This document shows positions 45,504-53,740 of a DNA stretch of 64,000 nucleotides, in pieces. The position numbers were made by a program, and so were the translations under genes. How positions within the stretch are numbered: position 1 is the first letter of the stretch; the number at the start of each line of letters is the position of its first letter. Where the stretch lies: positions 310,001 to 374,000 of the forward strand of contig NZ_CAXHZC010000001.1 in assembly GCF_964021845.1 (NCBI RefSeq). Reading direction: 5' to 3'. Under the pieces are notes generated by a model that did no database searches, was not told where the DNA came from, and worked only from the letters and a program-made list of their open reading frames with translations. The DNA comes from Arcticibacterium sp964021845 (GTDB lineage: Bacteria; Bacteroidota; Bacteroidia; Cytophagales; Spirosomataceae).

Positions 45504-45506
45504 TTT

Positions 45507-46457
45507 TTAAAATGTTATTTGATGTTGGTAATTTATAAAAAGTGTGCTTATGGATCCGTTATCTCTGATTCTTCCAATGGCTTTTGCAAACAGCTCAGCT
45601 ACAGAAAGAACTTTGATTTTTTCGTTTTCTTGTTTCAAAGGAATTGAATCGGTTACTATCAATTCTTCCAAAACAGAATTTTCAATATTTTGATGTGCTT
45701 TATGTGATAAAACAGGGTGTGTACAAATGGCTCTTACAGAAGCGGCTCCTTTATCCATGATAATTTGAGCTGCTTTACACATGGTTCCACCAGTGTCAAT
45801 CAAGTCATCTACTAAGATTACATTGGCACCTTCTACTTCCCCAATTAATTGCATAGAAGCAATTTCATTAGCTTTTTTACGGTGCTTATCACATATTACT
45901 ATATCTGCATTAAAGTGAGTCGCAAATTTCCTTACCCTCGCTACTCCTCCTACATCAGGAGATGCAAATATTAGATTATCTAAGTTTCTTGTTTTTAAAT
46001 AGGGGACAAAAACCGAAGTACCTTCAAGGTGATCAACTGGGATGTCGAAGAAGCCTTGAATTTGACCAGCATGCAGGTCTAGTGTCATAATTCTATCAGC
46101 ACCAGCTGCCATTAGCATATTTGCTACTAATTTGGCACCTATAGCTACCCTTGGTCTGTCTTTTCTGTCTTGACGAGCGTATCCGAAATAAGGAATAACC
46201 GCCACTACATAATGTGCTGAAGCCCTTCTGGCAGCGTCAATCATCAGGAGCAGCTCCATAAGATTATCGGCATTAGGGAAAGTACTTTGCACTAAAAAGA
46301 CATCGCAACCACGAACAGTTTCGTCGTAAGCAACTGAGATTTCACTGTCAGCAAATCTCTTTATCGAAGTTTTGCCTAATTCTTTACCGTAATAATCGGC
46401 TACCATGCTAGCCAAATACTTTGAATTAGTGCCGGAAAATATCTTAACCTCAGCCAT
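45507..46457 (-). CDS. prs: Ribose-phosphate pyrophosphokinase
   Basis: The enzyme makes phosphoribosyl pyrophosphate from ribose-5-phosphate and ATP for nucleotide, histidine and tryptophan synthesis. The 316-residue length is standard. The ATP/flexible-loop region (YFGYARQDRKDRPR), the class I DLHAGQIQGFFDIPVDHL segment and the PRPP loop VDDLIDTGGTM are all intact. It is the first gene of a two-gene operon with rplY. TACTTTTG on the minus strand at 46484-46491 is a probable -7 element 27 bases before the start codon. Confidence 0.97.
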   Translation of the reverse strand: MAEVKIFSGTNSKYLASMVADYYGKELGKTSIKRFADSEISVAYDETVRGCDVFLVQSTFPNADNLMELLLMIDAARRASAHYVVAVIPYFGYARQDRKDRPRVAIGAKLVANMLMAAGADRIMTLDLHAGQIQGFFDIPVDHLEGTSVFVPYLKTRNLDNLIFASPDVGGVARVRKFATHFNADIVICDKHRKKANEIASMQLIGEVEGANVILVDDLIDTGGTMCKAAQIIMDKGAASVRAICTHPVLSHKAHQNIENSVLEELIVTDSIPLKQENEKIKVLSVAELFAKAIGRIRDNGSISTLFINYQHQITF

Positions 46458-46483
46458 TTAGATGTTTTTTTGGAAACGAGGTG

Positions 46484-46491
46484 CAAAAGTA
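46484..46491 (-). promoter_or_regulatory. Probable -7 promoter element for prs
   Basis: The plus strand reads CAAAAGTA, a TAnnTTTG match on the minus strand, 26 bases before the prs ATG. A CAAA at 46506-46509 (TTTG on the minus strand) is 14 bases away, shorter than usual. Confidence 0.4.
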
Positions 46492-46539
46492 GAGAAATTA
46501 TGCTTCAAAACCCACTGCTCACAGTAAGTTTTAGAATGT

Positions 46540-46570
46540 TTTGTAAAAAATGCTAAAAATTTTATTTTTG
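46540..46570 (+). promoter_or_regulatory. Bacteroidota-type promoter of the 46594 gene
   Basis: TTTG at 46540-46543 and TATTTTTG at 46563-46570 are separated by 19 bases, an ideal match to the consensus. Transcription would begin near 46577, giving a 17-base leader. Confidence 0.7.
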
Positions 46571-46593
46571 TAGGAAATATATACGGTTAGAAT

Positions 46594-46941
46594 ATGCAGT
46601 TATCGCTGGTTGATGAAATTCCTGAAGTGAATAAGAGTTTTTTCTTAGATGTTTTTGCAGAAGCTGTTTTGGATGCAAATAATGCATCAATGAGACTAGA
46701 GACTATTGATGGTCAGCAGGTTCCTTGTGACTTAAAAGTAAGTGTCCCAAGAAAATTCATTTCAAAGTTTCCAGAAGGAACGATTTATAAACTTGATACC
46801 CGGTTGATAAGGAAAAACGGAAGAAAGCCTTACTTTATAGCTGTGAACAGGAAAAATGTAAGAAGAGCCATGGAGTTTTTTGAATATAACCTAAAGGTTC
46901 AAAACGGTTTTGACTATATACCCCCTACAAAAAAGCGATAA
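46594..46941 (+). CDS. Conserved-looking 115-residue protein of unknown function
   Basis: I do not recognise this protein. It is predicted soluble and cytoplasmic, with no signal peptide or membrane segment. The C-terminal half is basic: VNRKNVRRAMEFFEY, ending PPTKKR. Strands around LETIDGQQVPCDLKVSVPRKF and GTIYKLDTRLIRKNGR could form a small beta-rich fold. The strong consensus promoter directly upstream and the short leader argue that it is expressed. It stands alone between prs (divergent) and topA. The high share of Lys and Arg makes nucleic-acid binding possible, but that is a guess. Confidence 0.7.
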   Translation: MQLSLVDEIPEVNKSFFLDVFAEAVLDANNASMRLETIDGQQVPCDLKVSVPRKFISKFPEGTIYKLDTRLIRKNGRKPYFIAVNRKNVRRAMEFFEYNLKVQNGFDYIPPTKKR

Positions 46942-47240
46942 TTGAGTTGCCACTTAGAAGTGCAAGAATAGTCTTTTTTTGAGCAAAGCGTCATCTTTCT
47001 CCTATTTATAGGAAAGAACTAATACTTTTATTTTCTTCTTCAAATTCACCTGTGGTCTTCCTTTGGTATCTCATACTGTGTTGGCAGTTAGGGTGTTGTG
47101 TTTCGTCTCTTCTTTTTTCGTTTATAGCTATGCTGGTTTATATTCAGGGCTATAATGAATTTATTCTTTCTCTTTCTTTATATATGTACTTAATTTGTCC
47201 TTAAATCGAGACTGAAGCTAATACAGCAACAAAAAAATAT
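46942..47240 (+). other. Gene-less leader of topA
   Basis: About 300 T-rich bases. A small CACTT/AAGTG hairpin followed by seven T (46957-46981) may weakly terminate the preceding gene. TTAATTTG near 47190 is one base short of a -7 element. Nothing else is visible. Confidence 0.35.
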
Positions 47241-49718
47241 ATGTCGAAGAATTTAGTAATTGTAGAGTCCCCAGCGAAAGCAAAAACCATAGAAGGTTAT
47301 TTAGGAAAAGATTTTGTGGTCAAGTCTAGTTTTGGTCATATAAGAGATCTTCCTAATAAGAAACTTGGGGTAGATGTTGATAATAACTTTGAGCCTACTT
47401 ATGAGGTTTCAACTGATAAAAAGAAAGTAGTAACAGAGCTGAAAAAGCTTGCAAAAGGTGCTACCGTATGGCTCGCGACTGATGATGACCGCGAAGGAGA
47501 GGCAATTTCATGGCACCTTAAAGAGGCTATGGGTTTGGCTGATGATACCAAAAGAATAGTTTTTAGAGAGATTACAAAAAATGCCATCACTAAGGCCATT
47601 GAAAGTCCCAGAGGTATTGACATTGACTTAGTTAATGCTCAGCAAGCTAGGCGAGTTCTAGATAGGTTGGTGGGTTTTCAGCTATCTCCAGTACTTTGGA
47701 AAAAGATTAGATTAGGAGGGGCTGATAGAAAAAATCTTTCAGCCGGAAGGGTACAGTCTGTTACTGTAAGAATAGTAGTAGAGCGTGAGCGTGAAATAGA
47801 ATCTCATAATTCTAAATCTTCATTTAAAGTATCGGCTTTATTTAATATTGAGCCAAATAAGATTCTGAAAGCAGAATTAGGCAAAAACTTTGATGCAGAG
47901 GAAGATGCCGTTAAGTTTTTGAATGACTGTATAGGTGCAGACTTTAAGATTAATAACCTAGAAGTAAAACCTACCAAAAGAAAACCAGCACCGCCATTTA
48001 CTACTTCTACTATTCAGCAAGAAGCTTCTAGGAAATTAAGTTTCTCTGTAGCTCAAACCATGCAAGTGGCTCAGCGACTATATGAAAGTGGTAAAATCAC
48101 ATACATGCGTACAGATTCTACCAATCTTTCACAGGATGCGGTAAACAGTGCCACCGGCCAAATAAAGTCGGCTTACGGCGAGGAATTTGTTCAAGTAAGG
48201 AAATTTAAAACAAAAAGTGAGTCGGCTCAAGAAGCTCACGAAGCCATTAGACCAACCGATTTTTCGGTAACAGAAGCCGGAGCAGATAGAAACCAGAAAA
48301 GACTTTATGACCTTATCTGGAAACGCTCTATTGCTTCGCAAATGAGTGATGCACAGATAGAAAGAACGATTGCTAAAATTGGCGTTTCTACGCGAGACGA
48401 AGAATTGACAGCAACAGGAGAAGTTATCAAGTTTGAAGGTTTCCTGAAAGTTTACTTAGAATCTACCGATGATGAAGACGAAGAAAACAAAGACATGCTT
48501 CCTCCATTAAATGTAGGTCAAATGTTAGAGCTTCAAACCCTAAAAACAACAGAACGATTTACAAGACCCCCTGCAAGATATACGGAAGCTAGTTTGGTGA
48601 AGAAACTAGAAGAATTAGGTATTGGTAGACCATCTACTTACGCTCCTACCATTTCTACCGTTATTAAGAGAAACTATATCGTAAAAGAGGATAGAGCAGG
48701 GGAGAAAAGAGACTATAAAGAGTATGTTTTAGAAGGTGGTGAAATAAAAGAAAACCATGGTGCTGAAACTTTTGGGACAGAGAAGTCAAAGCTGTTTCCA
48801 ACCAATATTGGGCTCATAGTTAATGATTATTTGGTAGCCAACTTTAATGACATTCTTGATTATAAATTTACTGCAAGTGTAGAAGACGAGTTTGATGATG
48901 TGGCGGAAGGTAAAATGCCTTGGCAAAACATGATTAGCAGTTTTTATAAGGAGTTTCATGATAAAATAGAAAAGGCGGAAGCTTCTGATGGTTCTGCAGG
49001 TTCTAATGCTCATGAGTTAGGAATGTATCCTGATGAAGATGGTAAAAAGGTTTTTGCTAAGCTGGGTAAATTTGGACCTTATCTTCAAATTGGAGAATCT
49101 ACTGATGAGGATAAACCAGAATTTATTAGTCTTAAAAAGGGAACTATAATAGCGGAATTTACCATGGAGGAGGCTCTAGAGGTAATCAAAGGACCCAAGT
49201 TGCCATTAGAATTAGGGATTTTTGAAGACCACGCTTTAGTGGTTAATGAGGGAAGATACGGTCCTTATATTCTTCATAATGGAAAATATTATAACCTTGA
49301 AAAAGGAGAAGATCCTTTTAAAGTAACGATGGAAAGGGCTTTGGAATTAATAGAAATTAAAAGAAAAGACCCTGAAAGTGCTTTGCCAAGAGACATGGCT
49401 AATTATAAAGATGAGCCTGTTTTAGTAGGGAAAGGAAGGTTTGGTCCTTATATCAAATACAAAGGCAAGTACATTAGTATTAAAGGGGAAGACCCGCTTA
49501 CTATTGATGATGCTAAAGTGGCAGAATTGATTGAAGCCAAAGGCCAAGCCGACGCAAAAAAAACTATCAAGGTTTTTGAAGAAAATGATAAGGTACAGGT
49601 ACTTAATGGAAGATATGGACCTTACATTAAAGTAGGTAAAAGGAATATAAAGATTCCTAAGGATAAAAAACCTGAAGAACTTACACTAGAGGAATGTTTA
49701 GAATTAGCAAAAGGATAA
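47241..49718 (+). CDS. topA: DNA topoisomerase I
   Basis: This type IA topoisomerase relaxes negative supercoils. The 825-residue protein has the N-terminal Toprim domain (IVESPAKAKTIEGYLG, with DDDREGEAISWHL), the decatenation core, and the active-site tyrosine at about residue 288 in ITYMRTDST. The C-terminal part lacks the zinc ribbons of the E. coli enzyme. It has instead four topoisomerase C-terminal repeats with KFGPYLQIG, GRYGPYILHNGKYY, GRFGPYIKYKGKYI and GRYGPYIKVGKRNI. The repeats probably replace the zinc fingers in DNA binding, as in many Bacteroidota. It heads a three-gene operon with an ACT protein and a sirtuin. Confidence 0.97.
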   Translation: MSKNLVIVESPAKAKTIEGYLGKDFVVKSSFGHIRDLPNKKLGVDVDNNFEPTYEVSTDKKKVVTELKKLAKGATVWLATDDDREGEAISWHLKEAMGLADDTKRIVFREITKNAITKAIESPRGIDIDLVNAQQARRVLDRLVGFQLSPVLWKKIRLGGADRKNLSAGRVQSVTVRIVVEREREIESHNSKSSFKVSALFNIEPNKILKAELGKNFDAEEDAVKFLNDCIGADFKINNLEVKPTKRKPAPPFTTSTIQQEASRKLSFSVAQTMQVAQRLYESGKITYMRTDSTNLSQDAVNSATGQIKSAYGEEFVQVRKFKTKSESAQEAHEAIRPTDFSVTEAGADRNQKRLYDLIWKRSIASQMSDAQIERTIAKIGVSTRDEELTATGEVIKFEGFLKVYLESTDDEDEENKDMLPPLNVGQMLELQTLKTTERFTRPPARYTEASLVKKLEELGIGRPSTYAPTISTVIKRNYIVKEDRAGEKRDYKEYVLEGGEIKENHGAETFGTEKSKLFPTNIGLIVNDYLVANFNDILDYKFTASVEDEFDDVAEGKMPWQNMISSFYKEFHDKIEKAEASDGSAGSNAHELGMYPDEDGKKVFAKLGKFGPYLQIGESTDEDKPEFISLKKGTIIAEFTMEEALEVIKGPKLPLELGIFEDHALVVNEGRYGPYILHNGKYYNLEKGEDPFKVTMERALELIEIKRKDPESALPRDMANYKDEPVLVGKGRFGPYIKYKGKYISIKGEDPLTIDDAKVAELIEAKGQADAKKTIKVFEENDKVQVLNGRYGPYIKVGKRNIKIPKDKKPEELTLEECLELAKG

Positions 49719-50117
49719 ATGGCTAAAAATAGCATTGAAAGTCTTATAGAAAACATGTCTCCCGAATACAATTCGGGAGATTTTGTTTTTGTATCTGTTC
49801 AAAGTTTGAGCGGAATTGACATTGACGATGTATTGGCTCTTTTCAGGGAATCAGAAGGCATTTCTTTGGTTTTAACGAAAGTCAAAGCGGAAGAACTAAA
49901 TTTGAATTATGATGGCGTATTCTCCTGGATTACGTTAAAGGTATTTTCTGATTTAAATGATGTAGGTTTTACAGCTGCTTTTTCAAATGCCCTTGCAGGT
50001 GAAGGTATTAGCTGTAATGTGATTGCTGGCGTAAATCATGACCATATTTTTGTGTTAAAATATGATACAAACGCTGCCATGAAAATTTTATCAAACTTGT
50101 CAGAAAAAGGTATCTAA
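49719..50117 (+). CDS. DUF2241/ACT_3 domain protein
   Basis: The ATG follows the topA stop codon without a gap, so translation is coupled. The 132-residue protein matches the DUF2241 (ACT_3/ACT_7) pattern: SGDFVFVSVQS, FRESEGISLVLTKVKAEELN, FSWITLKVFSDLNDVGFTAAFS, then GISCNVIAGVNHDHIFV. It is made of two tandem ACT-like folds, which usually bind amino acids or other small ligands and regulate an enzyme. Here there is no fused catalytic domain. The ligand and partner are unknown. The next gene, the sirtuin, starts 14 bases later. Confidence 0.88.
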   Translation: MAKNSIESLIENMSPEYNSGDFVFVSVQSLSGIDIDDVLALFRESEGISLVLTKVKAEELNLNYDGVFSWITLKVFSDLNDVGFTAAFSNALAGEGISCNVIAGVNHDHIFVLKYDTNAAMKILSNLSEKGI

Positions 50118-50131
50118 GCTATATTTAGTTT

Positions 50132-50830
50132 ATGAAAAAGAGCTTGGTAGTTTTGACAGGTGCTGGAATCAGTGCGGAGAGTGGTTTGAAAACTTTTAGA
50201 GATGGTAATGGCCTATGGGAAAACCATAAGGTAGAAGATGTGGCAACGCCGGAGGCATTTGCAGCAAACCCTGCCTTGGTTTTGAAGTTTTATAATGAAA
50301 GAAGAAAAGCTGCTGCTGAAGCCAAGCCGAATATGGCCCACAAAATACTAGCTGAATTAGAAGAATATTTCGATGTGAAAATTGTTACGCAGAATGTAGA
50401 TGATTTGCATGAGCGTGGTGGTTCATCTAGTGTACTTCATTTGCATGGAGAGCTCTCTAAAGTCAGAAGCGAAGTAAATCCTAATGAAATAATTGATATC
50501 GGCTCAAAACCAATAAATTTAGGGGATAAAGGAAAATGTGGCGGGCAATTACGTCCACATATTGTTTGGTTTGGCGAAGCTGTACCTATGATAGAGCCGT
50601 CGGTAGAGCTATGTGAGCAAGCAGATATATTTCTGGTGATAGGTACTAGCCTACAGGTGTATCCGGCCGCAGGTTTGATAAGATATGTGCCAAGAAGTTC
50701 TCCGAAATTTATAATTGACAAGGTTTTTCCAGAATCCGCCCAAAGGGATAAAAACATTATTTTTCTGGAAGGTTCAGCAAGTGTGGTGCTACCTGACTTA
50801 AAGAAAAAGCTCATTGAAGAGTTTATTTAA
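50132..50830 (+). CDS. cobB: NAD-dependent protein deacylase, class III sirtuin
   Basis: The enzyme removes acyl groups from lysines, producing nicotinamide. The 232-residue protein has the NAD-binding GAGISAESGLKTFRD, the catalytic histidine in LHLHGEL and the TQNVDDLHERGG segment. The Tyr-x-x-Arg pair (FYNERRK) marks SIRT5/CobB-like desuccinylases that prefer acidic acyl groups. The zinc-binding module is unusual: only one of the usual four cysteines is visible (GKCGGQLRP). That is seen in related Bacteroidota enzymes, so it is probably a natural variant. It could deacylate Acs. It ends the topA operon and its 3' end overlaps an antisense hairpin. Confidence 0.93.
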   Translation: MKKSLVVLTGAGISAESGLKTFRDGNGLWENHKVEDVATPEAFAANPALVLKFYNERRKAAAEAKPNMAHKILAELEEYFDVKIVTQNVDDLHERGGSSSVLHLHGELSKVRSEVNPNEIIDIGSKPINLGDKGKCGGQLRPHIVWFGEAVPMIEPSVELCEQADIFLVIGTSLQVYPAAGLIRYVPRSSPKFIIDKVFPESAQRDKNIIFLEGSASVVLPDLKKKLIEEFI

Positions 50831-50846
50831 AAACTTCAATGAGCTT
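50801..50846 (-). terminator. Minus-strand terminator overlapping the cobB 3' end
   Basis: A perfect 13-base-pair stem pairs 50807-50819 with 50834-50846, loop 14. On the minus strand it is followed by UUUCUUU (50801-50806 complement). It would end transcription of the convergent gene at 50874 while lying partly inside the last cobB codons. In the plus direction no U-tract follows. Confidence 0.6.
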
Positions 50847-50873
50847 GCTTGTAAGGATTACTATCTTACTTAA

Positions 50874-51110
50874 CTAGGCAGTTTTCTGGCCTTTATATTT
50901 GCCATCTAACCATCTTCCGGCTTTAACTTGCCCTACATAAGCGACAATCTTAATTTTTTCGTATTGCTTAATGGCCATTTCTACCTGCATCATGTTTTCT
51001 TTACGAAGTTTGATACCTGAATTGGAGCCTTTGTTTTTAACTTCTATATAGTAACCTTCTTTCAGTCCGACTTTTTTGGTAGGCGGCCTACCTTTTTTAC
51101 TTTGCGACAT
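50874..51110 (-). CDS. Small basic protein with AT-hook-like N-terminus
   Basis: This 78-residue protein is unidentified. The N-terminal SKKGRPPTKKVG contains a GRP core flanked by lysines, like an AT-hook that binds the minor groove of AT-rich DNA. The rest is basic and could be a small beta-barrel or helix pair (IEVKNKGSNSGIKLRKENMM and KIKIVAYVGQVKAGRW). It has no signal peptide. It ends at a terminator overlapping cobB. A chromosome- or nucleoid-associated role is possible but unproven. A plus-strand unknown gene begins 209 bases away in divergent orientation. Confidence 0.65.
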   Translation of the reverse strand: MSQSKKGRPPTKKVGLKEGYYIEVKNKGSNSGIKLRKENMMQVEMAIKQYEKIKIVAYVGQVKAGRWLDGKYKGQKTA

Positions 51111-51318
51111 CTATGATATTTAGCCTGTTATACAATTTGTTCAATTATACAAAAAAAAAACGAGACTAAAAGTTCCTTTCCAAAGAAAATAATACAGAAA
51201 ATTGGATTTTTTCTAGAATTCACCCTCAAATTTCATTTCTAGCTAGAAAAATATTTCTATTTTAGAGACATATTCTCCTCCTAATTATAGGAAATTCCAT
51301 TCATGTTAAGTGAAATAG

Positions 51319-52023
51319 ATGAATTTTAATGCAGCACAAATAAGGCTTCTATCCATTTTTGAAAAGTATGATTTTAAAAGTGCTGTAATCTCAAATTTAA
51401 GACATTCTGAGAGTGTTGTTGTCGAAAAATGTAGTAACGGAAGTGTAATATCTGTTTCTTTTCCTGGTTATAAGGCGTATCGCAAACCTTTAGGTGATAT
51501 TGTTTTTGATTATCGAGTTGATATTTTCAAGAATGGGGTATTGACCTCACTTTCTCATGCCAATTTGATAGTTGACATTTATAACAAAATAAAGTTTGGG
51601 CGTATGTTTCCATTAGGGATATGCAATGCCTTAATTCAACTTTCTCAAGAAAACAATATTGATTTAAAACAGTTTAAAGCTGATTTACGCTACACTAAAA
51701 AGAAACCAAGTGAAGACCTTCTAAATCTAGTTTCTGAGTGGCACGGGGAGAAGAAATTTAATGGGCTGGGTAATTCTTTTGACCTTACTTTAGAGGAACT
51801 TTTTTTGTCTATAAAGTGGATTGTGATTCAAGAGGATATAAATTATCCAATCAGCGATGGTTTTCTAGGACGAAAAATGTGTTTTTCGAGGTACTTGGAA
51901 ACGGTATTTGCCACGCAACAGAGAGATTATAATTTAGAAGATGTAATTAAAAGAACTTTGAGTCACAGCCGGCCTGAACCATGGCCAGAAATGGATTATA
52001 GCTTTTTGGATAATATCCAATGA
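51319..52023 (+). CDS. Unidentified 234-residue protein
   Basis: I do not recognise this protein. It has no signal peptide or membrane segment and a mixed alpha/beta composition (VISNLRHSESVVVEKC, LVSEWHGEKKFNGLGNS, ICNALIQLSQENNIDLKQF). The last part, PEPWPEMDYSFLDNI, is distinctive. An 8-codon frame (51303-51329) overlaps its start codon; that may be coincidence. It is convergent with the DUF2461 gene, 1 base apart, and diverges from the AT-hook-like gene. It could be a lineage-specific gene. No catalytic motif is visible. Confidence 0.65.
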   Translation: MNFNAAQIRLLSIFEKYDFKSAVISNLRHSESVVVEKCSNGSVISVSFPGYKAYRKPLGDIVFDYRVDIFKNGVLTSLSHANLIVDIYNKIKFGRMFPLGICNALIQLSQENNIDLKQFKADLRYTKKKPSEDLLNLVSEWHGEKKFNGLGNSFDLTLEELFLSIKWIVIQEDINYPISDGFLGRKMCFSRYLETVFATQQRDYNLEDVIKRTLSHSRPEPWPEMDYSFLDNIQ

Positions 52024-52024
52024 A

Positions 52025-52693
52025 TTAAAAGTCATCAAAAAACAAAGCATTAAGGTAATCCTGATAAGGTTTTAAAAGTTTGCAGCCTTTAATTATGGTT
52101 TGGTCAAAGCTTTTTTGACAAACTTCAGTTTCTTTAAATCTCCTCAAGAAAAAGAGTTCCTTATATTTCAGTAGCTCTATATCAGGGTGGTTTAACTCGT
52201 ATCCTTTAGGCTTAGTTTTTAACCTTTGACCTTCTATCTCATTAAAGAATTTTCTAAATGCTTTATTTTGAATCAAGCTCTTTAAATCTTGAGGATTATA
52301 ATCTATTTCTTGTCGAAATTTAGCTAGATTTTCTGCGGTAGGGCTCCACATTCCGGCTCCAAGCATACTTTGGTTATGGGCTTGAATTTGGAAATAGAAG
52401 TCAATACGTCCGCTACTTTTGCCGCCAGGCCCAAACCCTGCACCAAAATAGTTTTTATAAGGTCTTTTGTCTTTTGAAAACCTGATATCGCGGTTTATTC
52501 TTAGAATACACTTTTTGATATCGGTGTTAATAAGGTCTGGTTGAATTAATTTTAAGCCTTCCAATACTTCTGCACTAAAGTCAATGAAATTGCTTTTGCT
52601 GTCATTATACCATTTTCTATGGTCTTGAAACCATTCTTTATTGTTGTTTTTCTCTAGTTCTTTTAAAAATTGAAAAGTATTTGGGTCAATCAT
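52025..52693 (-). CDS. DUF2461 family protein
   Basis: The 222-residue protein has the DUF2461 pattern: an opening NTFQFLKELEKNNNKEWFQDHRKWYN, a middle FSKDKRPYKNYFGAGFGPGGK, FYFQIQAHNQSMLGAGMW, and a closing run of basic residues. The family is widespread in bacteria and fungi. Its structure is known but the biochemical role is not. No signal peptide is present. It ends 1 base from the unknown gene and its 5' region overlaps the promoter of trpS on the other strand. Confidence 0.9.
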   Translation of the reverse strand: MIDPNTFQFLKELEKNNNKEWFQDHRKWYNDSKSNFIDFSAEVLEGLKLIQPDLINTDIKKCILRINRDIRFSKDKRPYKNYFGAGFGPGGKSSGRIDFYFQIQAHNQSMLGAGMWSPTAENLAKFRQEIDYNPQDLKSLIQNKAFRKFFNEIEGQRLKTKPKGYELNHPDIELLKYKELFFLRRFKETEVCQKSFDQTIIKGCKLLKPYQDYLNALFFDDF

Positions 52694-52713
52694 GCCCTAA
52701 ATCTCTAATTTTA
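52680..52713 (+). promoter_or_regulatory. Probable promoter of trpS
   Basis: TTTG at 52680-52683 and TAATTTTA at 52706-52713 (one base off TAnnTTTG) are 22 bases apart. The -33 element lies inside the 5' end of the opposite DUF2461 gene. The start of transcription would be near 52720. Confidence 0.45.
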
Positions 52714-52745
52714 CATTCTCAATTACAAAACAATTTTAAAATAGA

Positions 52746-53723
52746 ATGGCCAGAATTCTGACAGGTATTCAAGCAACAGGTAAACCACATTTGGGTAATA
52801 TTTTAGGGGCAATAGTTCCTGCGGTTGAACTTTCAAAAGATCCTAAAAATGAGTCTTTTCTTTTTATTGCCGATTTACATAGCTTAACGTCTATCAAAGA
52901 CCCAGCAGTATTAAAAGAAAATACACAAGCAGTGGCTGCTGCATGGTTGGCTTGTGGTTTTGATACAGAGAAAAATTTCTTTTATCGTCAGTCTAGGTTA
53001 GCTAAGTATCACACGGAGTTAATGTGGTATTTAAATTGTCAAACACCTTATCCTATGTTGGCAAATGCTCATTCATTTAAAGATAAATCTGGAAAACTAG
53101 CTGATGTAAATGCTGGCCTTTTCACCTATCCGGTTTTACAAGCTGCAGATATTGTGCTTTATCAGGCAAATTTTGTTCCTGTAGGAAAAGACCAAAAACA
53201 GCATTTAGAGATGTCAAAGGATATTGCGTCATCGTTTAACAGAACATACGGCGAGGTGTTTACATTACCTGAGCCAAAGATAGACGAGTCCGTAATGACT
53301 ATTCCAGGTATTGATGGTCAAAAGATGTCTAAGTCTTACAATAATTACATCGATATATTTTTGCCTGAAAAGGCTCTTTATAAGTCAATTAAGAAAATAG
53401 TAACTGATGATAAGGGCCTTGAAGAACCGAAAAATCCAGATACTTGTAATGTGTTTACATTATATAAATTACTGGCCTCAGAAGAACAAATAGTAGAGAT
53501 GCGAGCTAACTATGAGGGAGGGAATTATGGTTATGGTCATGCAAAAAAGGCTCTACTTGATGTGATTATAGCTCGTTTTTCTAAAGAGAGAGAGCAATTT
53601 AACTTTTACATGGAAAATGAGGAAGCTCTTGAAGCCAAATTGATAGAAGGGGAGAAGAAAGCCGAAGTAATAGCAAAACAAACAATGCATGAAGTAAGGA
53701 AGGCATTGGGTTTTGAGTCTTAA
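52746..53723 (+). CDS. trpS: Tryptophanyl-tRNA synthetase
   Basis: This class Ic synthetase charges tRNA-Trp. The 325-residue length is normal. The HIGH-type motif reads HLGN at residues 15-18 within GIQATGKPHLGNILGAI. The KMSKS loop is present at 193-197 followed by YNNYIDIF. The connecting Rossmann fold contains GKDQKQHLEMSKDIA. It is followed after 17 bases by a PAP2 gene on the same strand. A probable promoter lies just upstream. Confidence 0.96.
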   Translation: MARILTGIQATGKPHLGNILGAIVPAVELSKDPKNESFLFIADLHSLTSIKDPAVLKENTQAVAAAWLACGFDTEKNFFYRQSRLAKYHTELMWYLNCQTPYPMLANAHSFKDKSGKLADVNAGLFTYPVLQAADIVLYQANFVPVGKDQKQHLEMSKDIASSFNRTYGEVFTLPEPKIDESVMTIPGIDGQKMSKSYNNYIDIFLPEKALYKSIKKIVTDDKGLEEPKNPDTCNVFTLYKLLASEEQIVEMRANYEGGNYGYGHAKKALLDVIIARFSKEREQFNFYMENEEALEAKLIEGEKKAEVIAKQTMHEVRKALGFES

Positions 53724-53740
53724 GTTTTAATGAAACCTTT

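Noticed and set aside
51303..51329. An 8-codon frame overlapping the start of the unknown 234-residue gene
   Set aside because: Too short to judge; such overlaps occur by chance in AT-rich DNA.
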